Below are positions 1 to 10,113 of a stretch of DNA of 64,000 nucleotides, piece by piece. Within the stretch, counting starts at the first letter, position 1. Each line of letters starts with the position of its first letter. A model generated the notes under the pieces. That model was given only the letters and a program-made list of their open reading frames with translations, ran no database searches and was not told where the DNA came from. Origin of the DNA: Mesostigma viride (Eukaryota; Streptophyta; Mesostigmatophyceae; Mesostigmatales; Mesostigmataceae); NCBI GenBank assembly GCA_009746045.1, contig RPFO01000080.1:7030244-7094243 (forward strand), written 5' to 3'. The position numbers and the translations under genes were made by a program.

Positions 1-275
1 CACGTATTCCTTGCTGGATGGGTGGGGGTGGGCGGAGCCGCGAAACCGAACTAATTATTAGCTACCAACTCTAATAAGCATATTCTAATGGTTGTCTCCT
101 TGTTATTCTAAGCTAAGTTAGAAAATCCTAACTACTCTACTTAGCAAAGCGCCCCTTCGTCCTGGGTGGGGGCTTGCCCATGCACCGGGGCTGGCGTGTG
201 GGCCTGGACAATCGTCTGCCTCCTCTTCTTGTTCTGCATAGCAGTCCAAGCAAGAGAGAGGGCTCTGGACCATGG
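1..275 (-). mobile_element. LINE 3' end, family 1 (ORF2 tail plus 3' UTR)
   Basis: Read on the minus strand this holds the last ~45 codons of a LINE ORF2 (the tail includes SLAWTAMQNKKRR and stops near 137) followed by a 3' UTR reaching position 1. The same sequence lies in opposite orientation at about 1,610-1,856 and its end recurs at 45,405-45,490, so these are copies of one repeat. The two copies at 1-275 and 1,610-1,856 form a large imperfect inverted repeat around the fragments between them. The LINE assignment rests on the linked reverse-transcriptase remnants at 800-1,400; the tail itself has no diagnostic motif. Confidence 0.6.
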
Positions 276-799
276 GGCAGCCTTAAGTAAGTAAGTAAGG
301 TAAGTAAGTACTTGCGTGTCATGCGCAAAGGCATGCCACGGAGTACTATATGCTTGTCCCATCGCAACCCACTGGCAAACTTGCGCGTGCCGGGCACCGG
401 CGCGGCGCGACCCGGACCTATTATGTGACACAACTGCTTGAAGATGCAGGGCTTCTGGGACTATCCGTACTCCGCGCCCGCATGATTGACAAGGAGAAAT
501 GGGCTGCCATCTGCGATAAGCACCTCCCCGAGGGGTATGCTCCTGTTTTCTCCCCACGGGCCCCGCGGCCCGTTGCTAGCCAGGGTAGAAGTCCGCAGGT
601 GGAGGTTATTGGTCCTGAGGATAGCCGCTACACTACCGCCTCGTCTGCCATCACAGTAGAGGACAGCTCGGATGAGGATTACATCCCCATGCCTAGTGCT
701 TATAACGGTTGGGGGATGATGCAGACGATATTTGTTTAAACTTTTGTGTAATTATTTTTCTAATGAGATTAGCATAGTAGTACTCCGTGGGCAGCCTTA
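276..799. mobile_element. Short LINE insertion with internal inversion (twin-priming-like), family 2
   Basis: The insertion is flanked by a direct repeat GGCAGCCTTA (276-285 and 790-799). From 286 to about 347 it holds the family's 3' terminus and AAGT/ACTT tetranucleotide tail in minus orientation. From about 348 to 789 the upstream part of the same element (ORF2 C-terminus and 3' UTR) is in plus orientation. The join lies in the shared string ACTCCGTGG. A tail in one orientation, an inverted upstream piece and a target duplication are the known signature of twin priming during target-primed reverse transcription. Other family copies occur at 5,393-9,071, 6,695-9,011 and, as the tail only, near 58,990-59,081. 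Confidence 0.75.
350..739 (+). pseudogene. LINE ORF2 C-terminal segment, 129 codons open
   Basis: The open frame encodes a C-terminal LINE ORF2 segment with the core LLEDAGLLGLSVLRARMIDK followed by EKWAAIC, and an acidic end (SSDEDYIPM). Versions occur at 5,614-5,898 and 8,644-8,997 on the minus strand. In the 5.4-6.7 kb copy this segment directly follows the reverse-transcriptase domain, which places it at the ORF2 C-terminus. Many LINE ORF2 proteins end with a similar short alpha-helical stretch with DR/DK-W. The ATG at 350 is created by the inversion junction and is unlikely to be a real start. This is a fragment, not an independent gene. Confidence 0.65.
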
Positions 800-1856
800 C
801 TGCATCCGCTATGGCCTATGAGGCAGCCTGGCTAGACTGTCTGGGCTAATTAGAGGCGTGGGCGCACATTGGGGTTAATTGGAGATTAGTGTCAAAACCG
901 AGGCGATGGTGATTGGGGCTACCAGCTACCGCGCCACGGCCGCGCTGCTGCTAGACGGGACGGAGGTCCCGGGTTCCGTGAGCGCTTCACGCTGCTGAAG
1001 ATCGAGCATGCTCCCCGACACTCGCCGACGATGTGGACACCTGAATCGGCCTGGCCTGGGCCAGCTCGGCTCGGCTCGCTCAACACATAATAGTAGTAAC
1101 TGGCACTCGAAGGACAGGCCGGCCTGGCCGGGCGAGGACGGCAAGCGAGTGCTCTTCAAGGTCCTGGTCCTCACGTACAGTGCTCACTCTATATGGCGCC
1201 GCGAGGCATGGACGCTCACAGACAATTAGCTGGCCACCCGGCTGGACGGCACGGCATGACAGGATACTCCGACAGGTCCTGAACGTCTACAGGGTTTTCC
1301 ACACGTAGGTCGTTAGAGTCTTTGTATAAGGGTATGCCTCGCATTATGGACGAGATTAGGCAGCGTAGGATAATAGCATTCGTAGGACATCTTGCTCGCA
1401 CCAGTCATGCAGGTAGACACCACCCTCGGTTCGTCTGGCCGGCTGGGCCCCCGGCCAGCGGCTTGGCCAGCCGGGGCGGCATATCCTGGTACCTGGCCTA
1501 GCCCCGGCCAAGGACATTCCCAGAAGAAAGATTGGTAAACCTGGGCACCATGAACTATACAACTCGGTTGCTGGCTGACCTAGTGGTCTCAGCCCAGGTA
1601 ATTGAGCACCGCATTTCCTCCCTCTCTCTTGCTTGGACTGCTATGCATGGAGAACAAGAAGAGGTGGCGGACCATTGTCCAGGGCCCACACGGCACACGC
1701 CAGCCCCTGTGGGCAAGCCCCCCCCCCACAGGAGGAAGGGGCGTTTTGCTGAGTAGAGTAGTTATGATTTTCTAGATTGGCTTAGAGTTAGTTTAGTTAG
1801 GTTTCGCGGCTTTAATAATTCACTCACCTCCATCCATCAAGCAAGGGAATACGTGC
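800..1856 (+). pseudogene. Decayed LINE reverse-transcriptase C-terminal half and 3' end
   Basis: Plus-strand pieces in different frames resemble the LINE copy at 5.9-6.5 kb. KTEAMVIG (about 895-920) corresponds to KTEVMAIG; KRVLFKVLVLTYS with REAWTLT (about 1,143-1,222) corresponds to KRILCKALVLSILLYGCEAWTLD; IRQRRIIAFVGHLART (about 1,350-1,400) corresponds to IRQRRLLFAGHHTRT. Frameshifts and stops separate them, so the copy is dead. It ends with the same ORF2 tail and 3' UTR as the inverted copy at 1-275. Confidence 0.6.
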
Positions 1857-2069
1857 TACATGATCTCCCTGGCCACGGAGTCATGTTAATTTAATTTCAT
1901 GAGTCCGCCTGCAGCCATGCTTTGCCCATGCAGAGAGCCACTCTCGATCTGCTGAGACGCCATCATGCCGCCTAGCCGGCCATTGCTTAGCCATGATCAT
2001 CTTCCGGCAACCCCTGTCCGGAACTGGAATACATGCTGGTGCAGGTGCACCTCAGTTGTACTCAGTGTT
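1857..2069. other. No gene recognised
   Basis: Short stretch between the LINE end and the inverted-repeat element. I see no coding potential or repeat shared with the rest of the window. Confidence 0.4.
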
Positions 2070-2520
2070 GGACTTATGCTCACGTGACGCAGTCACGTCA
2101 CTGTCTATTAATTAATTAATTAAATAATTAATATGGTTTTTAGTACCGATTCTGGGCTACAACCTGCAGGTGGAGGGTGTAAACTGCCACCTACTACTCT
2201 GGGTGCACAAGGTGCAGCACCTGCACCTCCATGTATTCCAGCAGCTAGCTATTAGGTGCGGACATGGGCCGGTGGAAGATGATTATGGCTAGGCAAGGTC
2301 TATCTGCCTCATTCTAGGCGACAATTACCTGCAGGTACGTGGGTGTAAACTGCCACCGGCCTACCCGGTGCACATGTACTTGTGCACCCAGAGTAGTAGG
2401 TGGCAGTTTACACCCTCCACCTGCAGGTTGTAGCCCAGAATCGGTACTAAAAACCATATTAATTATTTAATTAATTAATTAATAGACAGTGACGTGACTG
2501 CGTCACGTGAGCATAAGTCC
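2070..2520. repeat. Fold-back element: two identical 142-bp inverted arms
   Basis: Arms 2,070-2,211 and 2,379-2,520 are perfect reverse complements with a 167-bp loop. Each arm begins GGACTTATGCTCACGTGACG, contains the near-palindrome CACGTGACGCAGTCACGT and then a run of TTAA repeats. Both flanks carry TCAGTG, a possible short target duplication, although the full 8 bp do not match. Related end sequences occur near 8,280-8,324 and 9,787-9,850. It has no ORF. Identical arms imply recent origin or gene conversion. It may be a foldback-type nonautonomous element or two retroelement tails inserted head to head. Confidence 0.65.
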
Positions 2521-3106
2521 TCAGTGGGAGCCTGGGAACATGGGAGGGAATGGATGGTATGGTATAAGCTATCTAGGTCCTAGTTACAGCTAGGTTGCGG
2601 GCACCACGGCCCGAATCGCTATGAATGCCATACGCGGTCACACGCGGAGCCCCTACAGACTTGGGGGTGGTCTCCTTCATAACTACTTGCCATCTATCCT
2701 TGCGTAATTAACATCTGCCTCCATGTTACAGACAAACCAGGAGGCTGCCCGGGTGTGAGCCCGTCACGTCTAGAGTAGCACATGTCCATGCCGAGTCTAT
2801 CACGAAAAGTCCACGGGTGGCGGCCCTGCCGCGCGCGGCCTGGGGCTGCCACGCCAGGTGAGGACATATCGTCTAGGCTGGGCGGGCTTGGTGCCAGCTA
2901 GTCTATCTGATGTGTCTACCTGCATGATCTGTGCGGGTCACTGAAGTGCCCGGCTAGGCCCAGGCGCCTGTGCCTAAGAATGTGGGAAACATATATAGGG
3001 CAACTGATCAGCGTACAAATCCTCATAAATTACAGTCTTATGTGCAAACCAAAGGGGATGTTAATAAGGGCCTTACGACCGCCTTTTTTCTTTTCAGCAC
3101 TGGCTA
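2521..3106. other. No gene recognised
   Basis: GC-moderate sequence with scattered stops in all frames. I see no splice-bounded exon, repeat or RNA gene that I can support. Confidence 0.4.
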
Positions 3107-4251
3107 GAGCTGTCCACAGAAGAATGCGCCGAAATAGTGCGTTTCTTGGCACAGGAACGCAAGCTCCATATGGGGCCACAGGGCCCATCCCCGACGAGAG
3201 CTGGAGGGGTTCTTTACCAGGGGAGACCTCCACCGCCTCGCCATCCTGTGCAGCCTTTACCAGCTACCTATGGCCAAAATCGCCGCCAAGATCCGCGCCC
3301 CAGCCCATGCAGCCTGCGCGGCCGACAGCCACATCGGCTTCCTCCCTCTGCAAGGATGACATCCGAGCAGTGCTGGAGGAGCACGCGACCTGGCCGTTGG
3401 CCGAGAAGTTGACCTCGCTGAACACGACGCTCAACACGGTGGAGGCCCGGGTCTCCAATGTGGAAACCAATTGAGGTCGTCCACAAGCTCCAACCCCAGT
3501 TCACGGCGCTGCACACCGCGGCGCAGGCATCTGAAACGCACGCTGCACTTGTCTCTCGCCTCAACCAGGTGGAGGGCAAGTGCGGCGTGCTCATGAAGAA
3601 GCTTGATGAAGCCATCACCGCTCACACCGAGGCCCTGGCCTCACAGGTCCCAAAGATAGCGGAGCAGACGGCCACCATCGCATCCCAGCCACCCCGGCTG
3701 GATGCTGGCGACAGTCCCGCCCCTCTCCTATGCGGACCTGCTGCGGTCAGCGACCGCCTCCACCACCGACGCCATCGCCACGAAGCTCCAGGAGCTGGAG
3801 AACCACCGCCAGGCCAACCAACGGGAGGCCACTGACCGCGCTCGCCGCGATAGCCGAGTGGTGCTGCAGTCGTTTCCCCCATGCACAAGCCAGGCCGGTG
3901 AGACGTCAACCTCCCTTGCCGACGAGCTCAAGGACCAGCTCCTTAATTAACCCTCATGGGCCTGGTAGGTGAGGTAGAACTGCGTGGGTGTCACCGCCTT
4001 CCCCACTCACGGGACAAGGCGCGGCTCCCCCACCAGTTCTGCTCACCTTCCCCTCCCGTGAGGACAAGCAGCGGTTCCTCTCTCGTCGCAAGCGGTTGCA
4101 CGACCTCACCTGGACGCTGGACGACGACCTGACCCCCGCTCAGCAGCAGCAGCGACGCGACCTGTGGCCGGAGTACCTCCGCCACAAGCAGGACCCCCAG
4201 AAGCCCAAGGTGTACTGGAGGGGCGGGGACCTGATGATCAACCACAATTAA
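3107..4251 (+). pseudogene. LINE ORF1-like protein, frameshifted (copy A)
   Basis: Three overlapping plus-strand frames together read as one nucleic-acid-binding ORF1 protein. They give a Pro-rich N-terminus, a coiled-coil stretch (KLTSLNTTLNTVEARVSNVE, then LVSRLNQVEGKCGVLMKKLD), a middle region with LADELKDQLL, and a C-terminal domain at 3,988-4,251 (VLLTFPSREDKQRFLSRRK, then DDDLTPAQQQQRRDLW and WRGGDLMI). The last part follows the L1 ORF1 C-terminal pattern, where a helix is followed by 'DLT..Q...R..L'. Frame changes near 3,470 and 3,720 and stops near 3,948-3,990 disable it. Related copies lie at 46,838-47,896 (plus) and 60,270-61,192 (minus). Confidence 0.6.
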
Positions 4252-4373
4252 GATGTGGACGCCCCGCGCGGGCGAGCTAGACTAGCTAATAGCCCTGGCT
4301 TGTATCCATTGGTAGTCACTGCCGCCATGGCAGCCATGCTTAGAACGTTTGCCTAGCCGTGCCAACATACCTA

Positions 4374-4730
4374 TAGTCACGTGCACCGCTAACGCACGGT
4401 ACACGACCAGCCATGTAGCCTTAGCTTAGTCCTTGTTGTACAGCCATGCTACGTCTTGGCTATCAGTGATCATGCAGTTAACTCGCCCACGCTTCTTGTT
4501 ATGCCATGCTCACATGGGTCTCATTGCACCCACAGATTGCCGGATCGTTAGCGTGTCCGTTTACTGCTAACGTGCCCGAATGCAGCTGTGGCATGCCTTT
4601 GGCATGAAGGAGACTGCCAGGGGGTCTCTGCCCTTTCTCCTGTTGTGCACACACAGGGATTAAAAGCACTTCGGTGCTCCGTGACTCCCCAACGGGAGCA
4701 CGAGTTTAATTAATTAATTAATTAATAAGG
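4374..4730. repeat. Dispersed repeat shared with the right edge of the window
   Basis: Sequence from TAGTCACGTGC to CACACACAGGGAT matches 63,734-64,000 in the same orientation with small differences. It is followed by a hairpin (GTGCTCC...GGGAGCAC, about 4,673-4,700) and a TTAA-rich tail. It lies just after an ORF1 fragment, so it may be LINE 3' sequence. No ORF. Confidence 0.6.
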
Positions 4731-5110
4731 GCCTTGCGCAGCATCTTGGTGGCGTTGCCGTCGAGTCGTTGCTCCAGCTCCTGCGTCAGTGTCCAAGTCT
4801 CGGCGCTGTAGGTCAGGGTCGTCAGAAAGGCGACCTTGAAGAGGTCACGCTTGACGATCCGGGGTAGGGCGGGTTGCTCCACCAGCGGCGGTGGTCATGG
4901 AGTTGCGCCCACGCCATGCCGATCCGTGTTGTCAGGTCGTCCTCGCAGTTGGGAAGCCAACTGCCGAGTGCTCAGCTTGAAGCGGCCTGAAGTAGGGTAG
5001 TTGACCTCGGTGTACGTCGTCCAAGAGGCGGAGTGTGGGTGGGGGCCCTTCCATGCCGAGGGCCAGCCGGCCGGACCGTCCGTTTTGGGGCTGATTACTA
5101 GACCATATGC
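4731..5110 (-). pseudogene. LINE reverse-transcriptase fragment
   Basis: Minus-strand pieces in shifting frames give GSWLPNCEDDLTTRIGMAWA, then KRDLFKVAFLTTLTYSAETW, then QELEQRLDGNATKMLRKAL. This is the pattern of the region C-terminal to the RT palm in many LINEs (compare GSWLPSTADDINTRIGQAWA at 5.9-6.4 kb). It is truncated at both ends and frameshifted. Confidence 0.55.
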
Positions 5111-5384
5111 CCTGGCCTTTCAGGGATATGTGCGGCCGTTCCGAGCTTGGCACTGGATTCGGTGTACACATCGTCGCGTCGCTGCATGCAGCAACACGAT
5201 GTTTTCTGGCATACATACGCGGGCTTTTGGTTCCCGCCGCACATTTGAAAGTGCTGTCCTCCGGATTTTTGCCTTTGCACCGTGTGCAGTTCTTGGACGT
5301 TTGGAATCATGGCATGCATTGCTAACGTAATGACGTACCGACTAGCTTATAGTAGTAGACCTTTTCAGTGGTTTTCCATTTCAG
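5111..5384 (+). repeat. Left part of dispersed repeat X, split by a LINE
   Basis: Resembles 39,060-39,300, notably the string with GTGTGCAG..CTTGGACxT and the later AACGTAATGAC. In the 39-kb copy the next sequence is the one found here only after 9,072, so repeat X was interrupted by the LINE at 5,393-9,071. No function recognised. Confidence 0.5.
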
Positions 5385-5613
5385 TGCGGGTAAGTAAGTA
5401 TAGTAAGTACTTGCGTGTCATGCGCAAAGGCATGCCACGGAGTATACTATGCTAATCTCATTAGAAAAAAATAGCTTAAGAAAAAAGTTTAAACAAATAT
5501 CGTCTGCATCATTCCCCAACCATTATAAGCACTAGATGGGGATGTAATCCTCAGGCATCCGAGCTGTCCTGTACTGTAATGGCAGACGAGGCGGTTAAGT
5601 GTAGCGGCTATCC

Positions 5614-6683
5614 TCAGGGCCAATAACCTCCCGCCTGCGGACTTCTACCCTGGCTAGCAACGGGCCGGCCGCAGGGCCCGTGGGGAGAAAACAGGAGCAT
5701 ACCCCTCAGGAAGGTGCTTATATCGCAGATGGCAGCCCATTTCTCCTTGTCAATCATGCGGGCGCGGAGTACGGATAGTCCCAGAAGCCCTGCATCTTCA
5801 AGCAGTACTGTGTCACATAGGTCCGGGTCGCGCCGCGCCGGTGCCGGGCGCGCGCAAATTTGCCAGTGGGTTGCGATGGGACAAGAGGACCCTGCCATAG
5901 GAGGAGGTGTCTACCTGGTTGGCCCGTCAGTTAAGCCCCCCGGCAGGGCCCACATCGGTATTCACCTGGTAGACTGTGCGGGTATGATGGCCGGCAAAGA
6001 GGAGGCGGCGCTGGCGGATGGTATGGGTGACAACTGAGGGAGCTCGCACTGAGTAGAGCTCGGCCCGGGTGCGGCGTTCTTGGTAGCGGACGCCGAGGAT
6101 ATGACGGAGCATTCTAGTGACGGTGCCATCAAGCTGCTGGCTCAGCGCCTGGTCCAGGGTCCACGCCTCGCAGCCGTAAAGGAGGATGCTGAGGACAAGG
6201 GCCTTGCACAGAATGCGCTTGCGTCGCTCACTGATCAGGTAGCGGCAGCCGGTCCAGAACCTGTCAAGGCGGCGAAGGGCCGCCCAGGCCTGGCCAATGC
6301 GGGTGTTGATGTCGTCGGCCGTGGAGGGAAGCCAGCTGCCAAGGAGCTTGAAGCGAGTCGCCGGGGGGACGGGGCTGCCGTCCAGCAAGTCTGAGGATCA
6401 AGGGTGGGTGGGGCTATCCCAGCAGGGAAGCCGATGGCCATGACCTCCGTTTTCTTGCTGATCATAAGCCCCACCGCCCGGCCGCGCTTCCATGCAGTGA
6501 TAAGCTGTCTAGCCAGAGTTGGGCTGACTCCGGGGTTTCCACGAGCGTCGTGTCATCAGCGTAGATCAGATCGCTCAGGCGGCCGGTAGGGTGGGTCAAC
6601 CCCGCCGTAGCTGGCGTACTCCGTGACCTCGACCCCCGGCGGGCGCCCCTCGGCACCCGGCTGGGCGAAGCGGGCTTGTGCAC
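5614..6683 (-). pseudogene. LINE reverse transcriptase, C-terminal half and ORF2 end
   Basis: The frame at 6,462-6,683 holds LSDLIYADDTTLVETPESAQ, the YADD motif of the RT palm with two catalytic aspartates. The adjoining frame gives GLMISKKTEVMAIGFPAG. The frame at 5,927-6,388 gives FKLLGSWLPSTADDINTRIG and ILLYGCEAWTLD, the usual region after the palm. The frame at 5,614-5,898 is the ORF2 C-terminus. Frame changes near 6,400-6,470 and 5,920 show it is inactive. Family placement beyond 'non-LTR RT' is not certain. Confidence 0.7.
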
Positions 6684-6692
6684 GCCGCATAA

Positions 6693-6790
<98 letters not shown>

Positions 6791-6898
6791 GTACTTGCGT
6801 GTCATGCGCAGAGGCATGCCACGGAGTACTATGCTAATCTCATTAGAAAAATATAAATTACACAAAAGTTTAAACAAATATATCGTCTGCATCATCCC

Positions 6899-8619
6899 CA
6901 GCGTACGCCAATACGCCGTATAATACGGTAAATACGCCGTATTATACAATACGGCGAGGTTTGGCGTACTAACGTACTAGAAATACGCCGTATTGCGTTC
7001 TCAACGCAAATACGGCGCATAATACGTATTTTTCGCGTATTATACGGCGCCCGGCTCCGGAATTTGGCGCCAGAGCTAGTTTTGGCGTTGCTGACCTAGG
7101 CAGGTACGCAGCCTGAACCGTACTTGGGGAGTACGGGCCTACGGTTGGTCCCGCTTGTCATCTCTGCCAGTTGACGGCGTGGGTAAAAGATGGCAAAACG
7201 AGAGTTACGAGACCGACTTGCATAAATATGATAGTTGACCTCCGCGGCCATGCATGGAGGTGCAGAAATCTGACTGGTATGGGAGCATGGCTTGACATTT
7301 TGAACTGCAATTTTGCAGGCATGATCCATAGGTCCTAAACAGCGTATATCATTGCCAGGCAACGCCTGGGTGTGCGCAGATATGTCTCGACCCTATGCCC
7401 GGTGCAGCAACCTCGTTTGATCAGCGACCAGGTCGATCGGTCGCCGTGCATGTGCTAACTGTTACTAGGCGGGAAATAAGTCGATACGTTTGTACGCGGA
7501 TAGATGTGTAAAATATATTGCTGACGTGTTTTATTGGCGACGACGGCCAGGAAAGCGGCTCGCATGCAGCTACATCGATGAGGTGGGCATCCGGCTAGCT
7601 CCAGCAAGGAAGGTAATTAATCTGCGGTTTTGATCTGGTACATATGCTATCCTGTTCACGTTTTATTGCATACTGTATCAAGGTTTTGGGTCGAATCGTA
7701 TACCTATCAATAAGTTCATGGTTGTAATAAGGAATTAGTTCAATTAGCAATCTATATACCATGCAGTGGATGAGTATCACACTTCATGACCTTAATGTAA
7801 ACAACAAACTGTCGACGCCCCCTAGGGCTCCCCCAGAATAGATTCTAGCCAGCTGTCTAGAAGAGGGCAATCGACATAGCTTTTACATTATAGCATGACT
7901 TGCCATGTATTTCTCGAGCATAGTATACTGATCTAGCCCCAACGGCTTAGAGTAGCCCCAACGGTTTAGAGTGGCATGAACGCAATCACATTAGCCCAGC
8001 CATGGCTCAGCGTGGCCATTTGCTTATGCCTTAGCAGACGCCCGTTGAGCCCACTTCACCTTTCTGGTACAGCATCAGCTATGCTTCAGCCTACCTCTGG
8101 TATCGTTAATAATGGTTGTCCCACAGTGATGCGCCCCGGCCCCGTGATGTGGATAGAGCGCTCGATGTGGCCTGCCCACCGACTGGTGGGCGGTGGCAGT
8201 GAGAGAAGCTAGCTAGGGCGCCCTCCCTCCCTCTCATTGTGTACAGGGGTTGAAGGTTCCTCTACTTTGTATTGGCACCCACGTGACGCAGTCACGTGAT
8301 AATTAACTAATTAATTAATTAATTACACTTCATACAATTGATGAGACAACCAAGTGAGTGTCAAACGGCTACCGACGACCTCTACGTGCATTGTATTGTT
8401 TTTCATCAAGATTGAGACATTAGCTAGAGTTTTTGAGAGGCACGCCCATGGGATAAACACCTTAGAATATGTTATCCTAATTGAAAATCCACTTTTCCGA
8501 ACAAAACACCACTTTTTGAGCTCTTGGCGTATAATACGCGTATAATACGTGTATAATACGAAATACGCAATACGCCGAGGTTTTGCCGTATTGCCGTATT
8601 GCCGTATTGGCTCACACTG
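6899..8619. mobile_element. hAT-like nonautonomous element A
   Basis: Perfect 8-bp target duplication ATCATCCC (6,891-6,898 and 8,620-8,627) inside the LINE 3' UTR. Left end CAGCGTACGCCAATACG; right end, reverse-complemented, CAGTGTGAGCCAATACG. Both subterminal regions are crowded with GTATTATACG/CGTATAATACG strings. Element B at 34,100-35,281 matches it over most of its length. No transposase ORF. The CAG ends and 8-bp duplication fit the hAT superfamily, so mobilisation in trans is inferred. Confidence 0.85.
7788..8324 (+). mobile_element. 537-bp insertion inside hAT-like element A
   Basis: Element B lacks this stretch, and in A it is flanked by ACACTTCAT on both sides (7,779-7,787 and 8,325-8,333). 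It ends with CACGTGACGCAGTCACGTG and a TTAA-repeat tail, resembling the arm ends of the 2,070-2,520 fold-back. The AT-rich tail and 9-bp duplication suggest a short retroelement. No convincing ORF and no clear polymerase III boxes. Confidence 0.65.
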
Positions 8620-8643
8620 ATCATCCCCCAACCATTATAAGCA

Positions 8644-8997
8644 CTAGATGGGGATGTAATCCTCATCCAAGCTGTCCTCTACTGAAATGGCAGATGAGGC
8701 GGTAGTGTAGCGGCTATCCTCAGGACCAATAACCTCCACCTGCGGACTTCTACCCTGGCTAGCAACAGGCCGCGGGGCCCGTGGGGAGAAAACAGGAGCA
8801 TACCCCTCAGGAAGGTGCTTATCGCATATGGCAGCCCATTTCTCCTTGTCAATCATGCGGGCGCGGAGTACGGATAGTCCCAGAAGCCCTGCATCTTCAA
8901 GCAGTACTGTGTCACATAGGTCCGGGTCGCGCCGCGCCGGTGCCCGGCGCGCGCAAGTTTGCCAGTGGGTTGCGATGGGACAAGGGGACCCTGCCAT
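8644..8997 (-). pseudogene. LINE ORF2 C-terminal segment (copy 3)
   Basis: Frame with the same core as 350-739 (LLEDAGLLGLSVLRARMIDK). It ends DEDYIPI with a stop where the first copy continues. It is part of the truncated LINE at 6,695-9,011. Confidence 0.6.
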
Positions 8998-9079
8998 AGG
9001 AGGAGGTGTCTACGCCGCATAATATACATGTGTAGTCCACCATAATGATGAATAGATATGGGGAGAGAATTTGCGGGTA

Positions 9080-9400
9080 TTTCCTCGTAAATGGTGGGAG
9101 AGCGATCGCATCAATTGTGCTCACCACTAGACACTCCCGGCCAGTCAGGCTCGAAACACATGACGCCCTGATCAAGCAAGCTGTTTCCGGCCTCACCGTC
9201 TAGGTCATCTAGTCGCTCTACACGTAAGCCAGCGCTGGTTGTCTCCTTGATAATTTCAATGCACAAGGCTACACATTTCCATCACCATTCATATTCATCA
9301 TCCTGAACGACTCGAACACGCGTACAAGATAACGGCAGGCTCGAGCTACCATGGTCCGGATTCTACCGATTTCTAGTGGCCTGCGCTGGTTGTCTCCTTT
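9080..9400 (+). repeat. Right part of dispersed repeat X
   Basis: Matches 39,300-39,570 (shared strings GGAGAGCGATCGCA, CATCATCCTGAACGACTCG, GGCTCGAGCTACCATGGTC). In the 39-kb copy it is contiguous with the equivalent of 5,111-5,384. A more distant relative may lie at 10,900-11,010. No coding function seen. Confidence 0.55.
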
Positions 9401-9419
9401 ATATGTGTTACATATGCTC

Positions 9420-9575
9420 CCAACGGAGATATGTCCGTCCTATAGTCAGCAAATTAAAATTGGTGCGAGAGGTCCCCAGTTCGATCCCGGCCTGGATTCA
9501 TTTGCAGATCGCGTTTTCCGCGGACCGGCACTGAACGCAAATGGCTTTCACCTTTGCGGCGTGCCAAATCAGAAT
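9420..9575 (+). mobile_element. tRNA-derived SINE, plus copy
   Basis: Contains a tRNA T-arm-like box (CCCCAGTTCGATCCCGG, a polymerase III B-box match) preceded by TAGTCAGC..TTGGTGCGAG, which can be read as a weak A-box region. An unrelated body ending in CACCTTTGCGGCGTGCC follows. The same unit occurs on the minus strand at 59,285-59,455 and 59,690-59,805, and as a 28-bp end at 60,674-60,701. The multiple copies and the tRNA-like head argue for a SINE over a functional tRNA gene, since no full cloverleaf forms. Confidence 0.6.
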
Positions 9576-10113
9576 ATGTCTTAATTAATTTATAAATGGA
9601 GGCAGATGACACGTAAAGATAGGTGGCAGACAGTAATGATCGAAGGAAACCACCCCTGAGTCGGTGGGGCCTCCGCGTGTGACCAAGTTTGGCATGCATA
9701 GCGATTCGGGCCGCTGTGCCCGCAACCCTGTAACTAGGGATCCTAGATAGCTACACCATCCACCCCATCCCATCTTCATTTAAGTTCCCTGACTTATGCT
9801 CACATGATGCAGTTACGTGTAAATTAATTCATCAATTAATTGCTTAATCAGGCTTGCGCAATTACGGGCCTCCCTGCAAGATACGTCGCCCGCTAGATAT
9901 TCTAAAAGATGGTTGACCGGCCCACCACCATCTTGCATAAAACCCATGTACAGGGGCTTGAAAACAATCGTGCCGGGGTGCTCTGTGTCACCCCCCCGCA
10001 GAGGCACATGAATGAAGGTTTCCAATCAATACATTGGTCCAGCATGTAATCAGGCTGCTGAAACCTTATCAGCCAGCTGGCGTGCATTCCCTTGAGAGGT
10101 GCAGGCACCTCGC
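9576..10113. other. No gene recognised; relic of a CACGTGACGCAGTCACG-type end
   Basis: Positions 9,787-9,850 hold CTTATGCTCACATGATGCAGTTACGTG and an AATT-rich stretch, a degraded relative of the fold-back arms at 2,070-2,520. The rest shows no supported feature. Confidence 0.4.

Larger units (their letters stand above)
6695..9011 (-). mobile_element. Second LINE of family 2, nested in copy 2 (copy 3)
   Basis: Flanked by the 13-bp direct repeat ACGCCGCATAATA (6,682-6,694 and 9,012-9,024). It starts with a roughly 95-bp TAAG-type tail (6,695-6,790), then the 3' UTR (to 6,898). It is interrupted by the hAT-like element at 6,899-8,619 and resumes at 8,628 with the ORF2 C-terminus, truncated at 9,011. 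Without the hAT insertion it is about 590 bp long. Confidence 0.8.
5393..9071 (-). mobile_element. 5'-truncated LINE, family 2, itself interrupted (copy 2)
   Basis: Flanked by the direct repeat TGCGGGTA (5,385-5,392 and 9,072-9,079). The minus-strand order is an RT segment with ILSPYLF (about 9,060-9,025), then after the inner insertion RT with YADDT and the C-terminal half (6,683-5,927), the ORF2 C-terminus (5,898-5,614), the 3' UTR and an ACTT-type tail at 5,393-5,412. A second LINE of the same family (6,695-9,011) sits inside the RT domain with its own target duplication. Tail, truncation and target duplication are typical of target-primed retrotransposition. Confidence 0.75.

Noticed and set aside
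9440-9500. Functional tRNA gene at the T-arm-like box
   Set aside because: No acceptor stem or anticodon arm can be formed, and the same unit with its non-tRNA body occurs in three larger copies.
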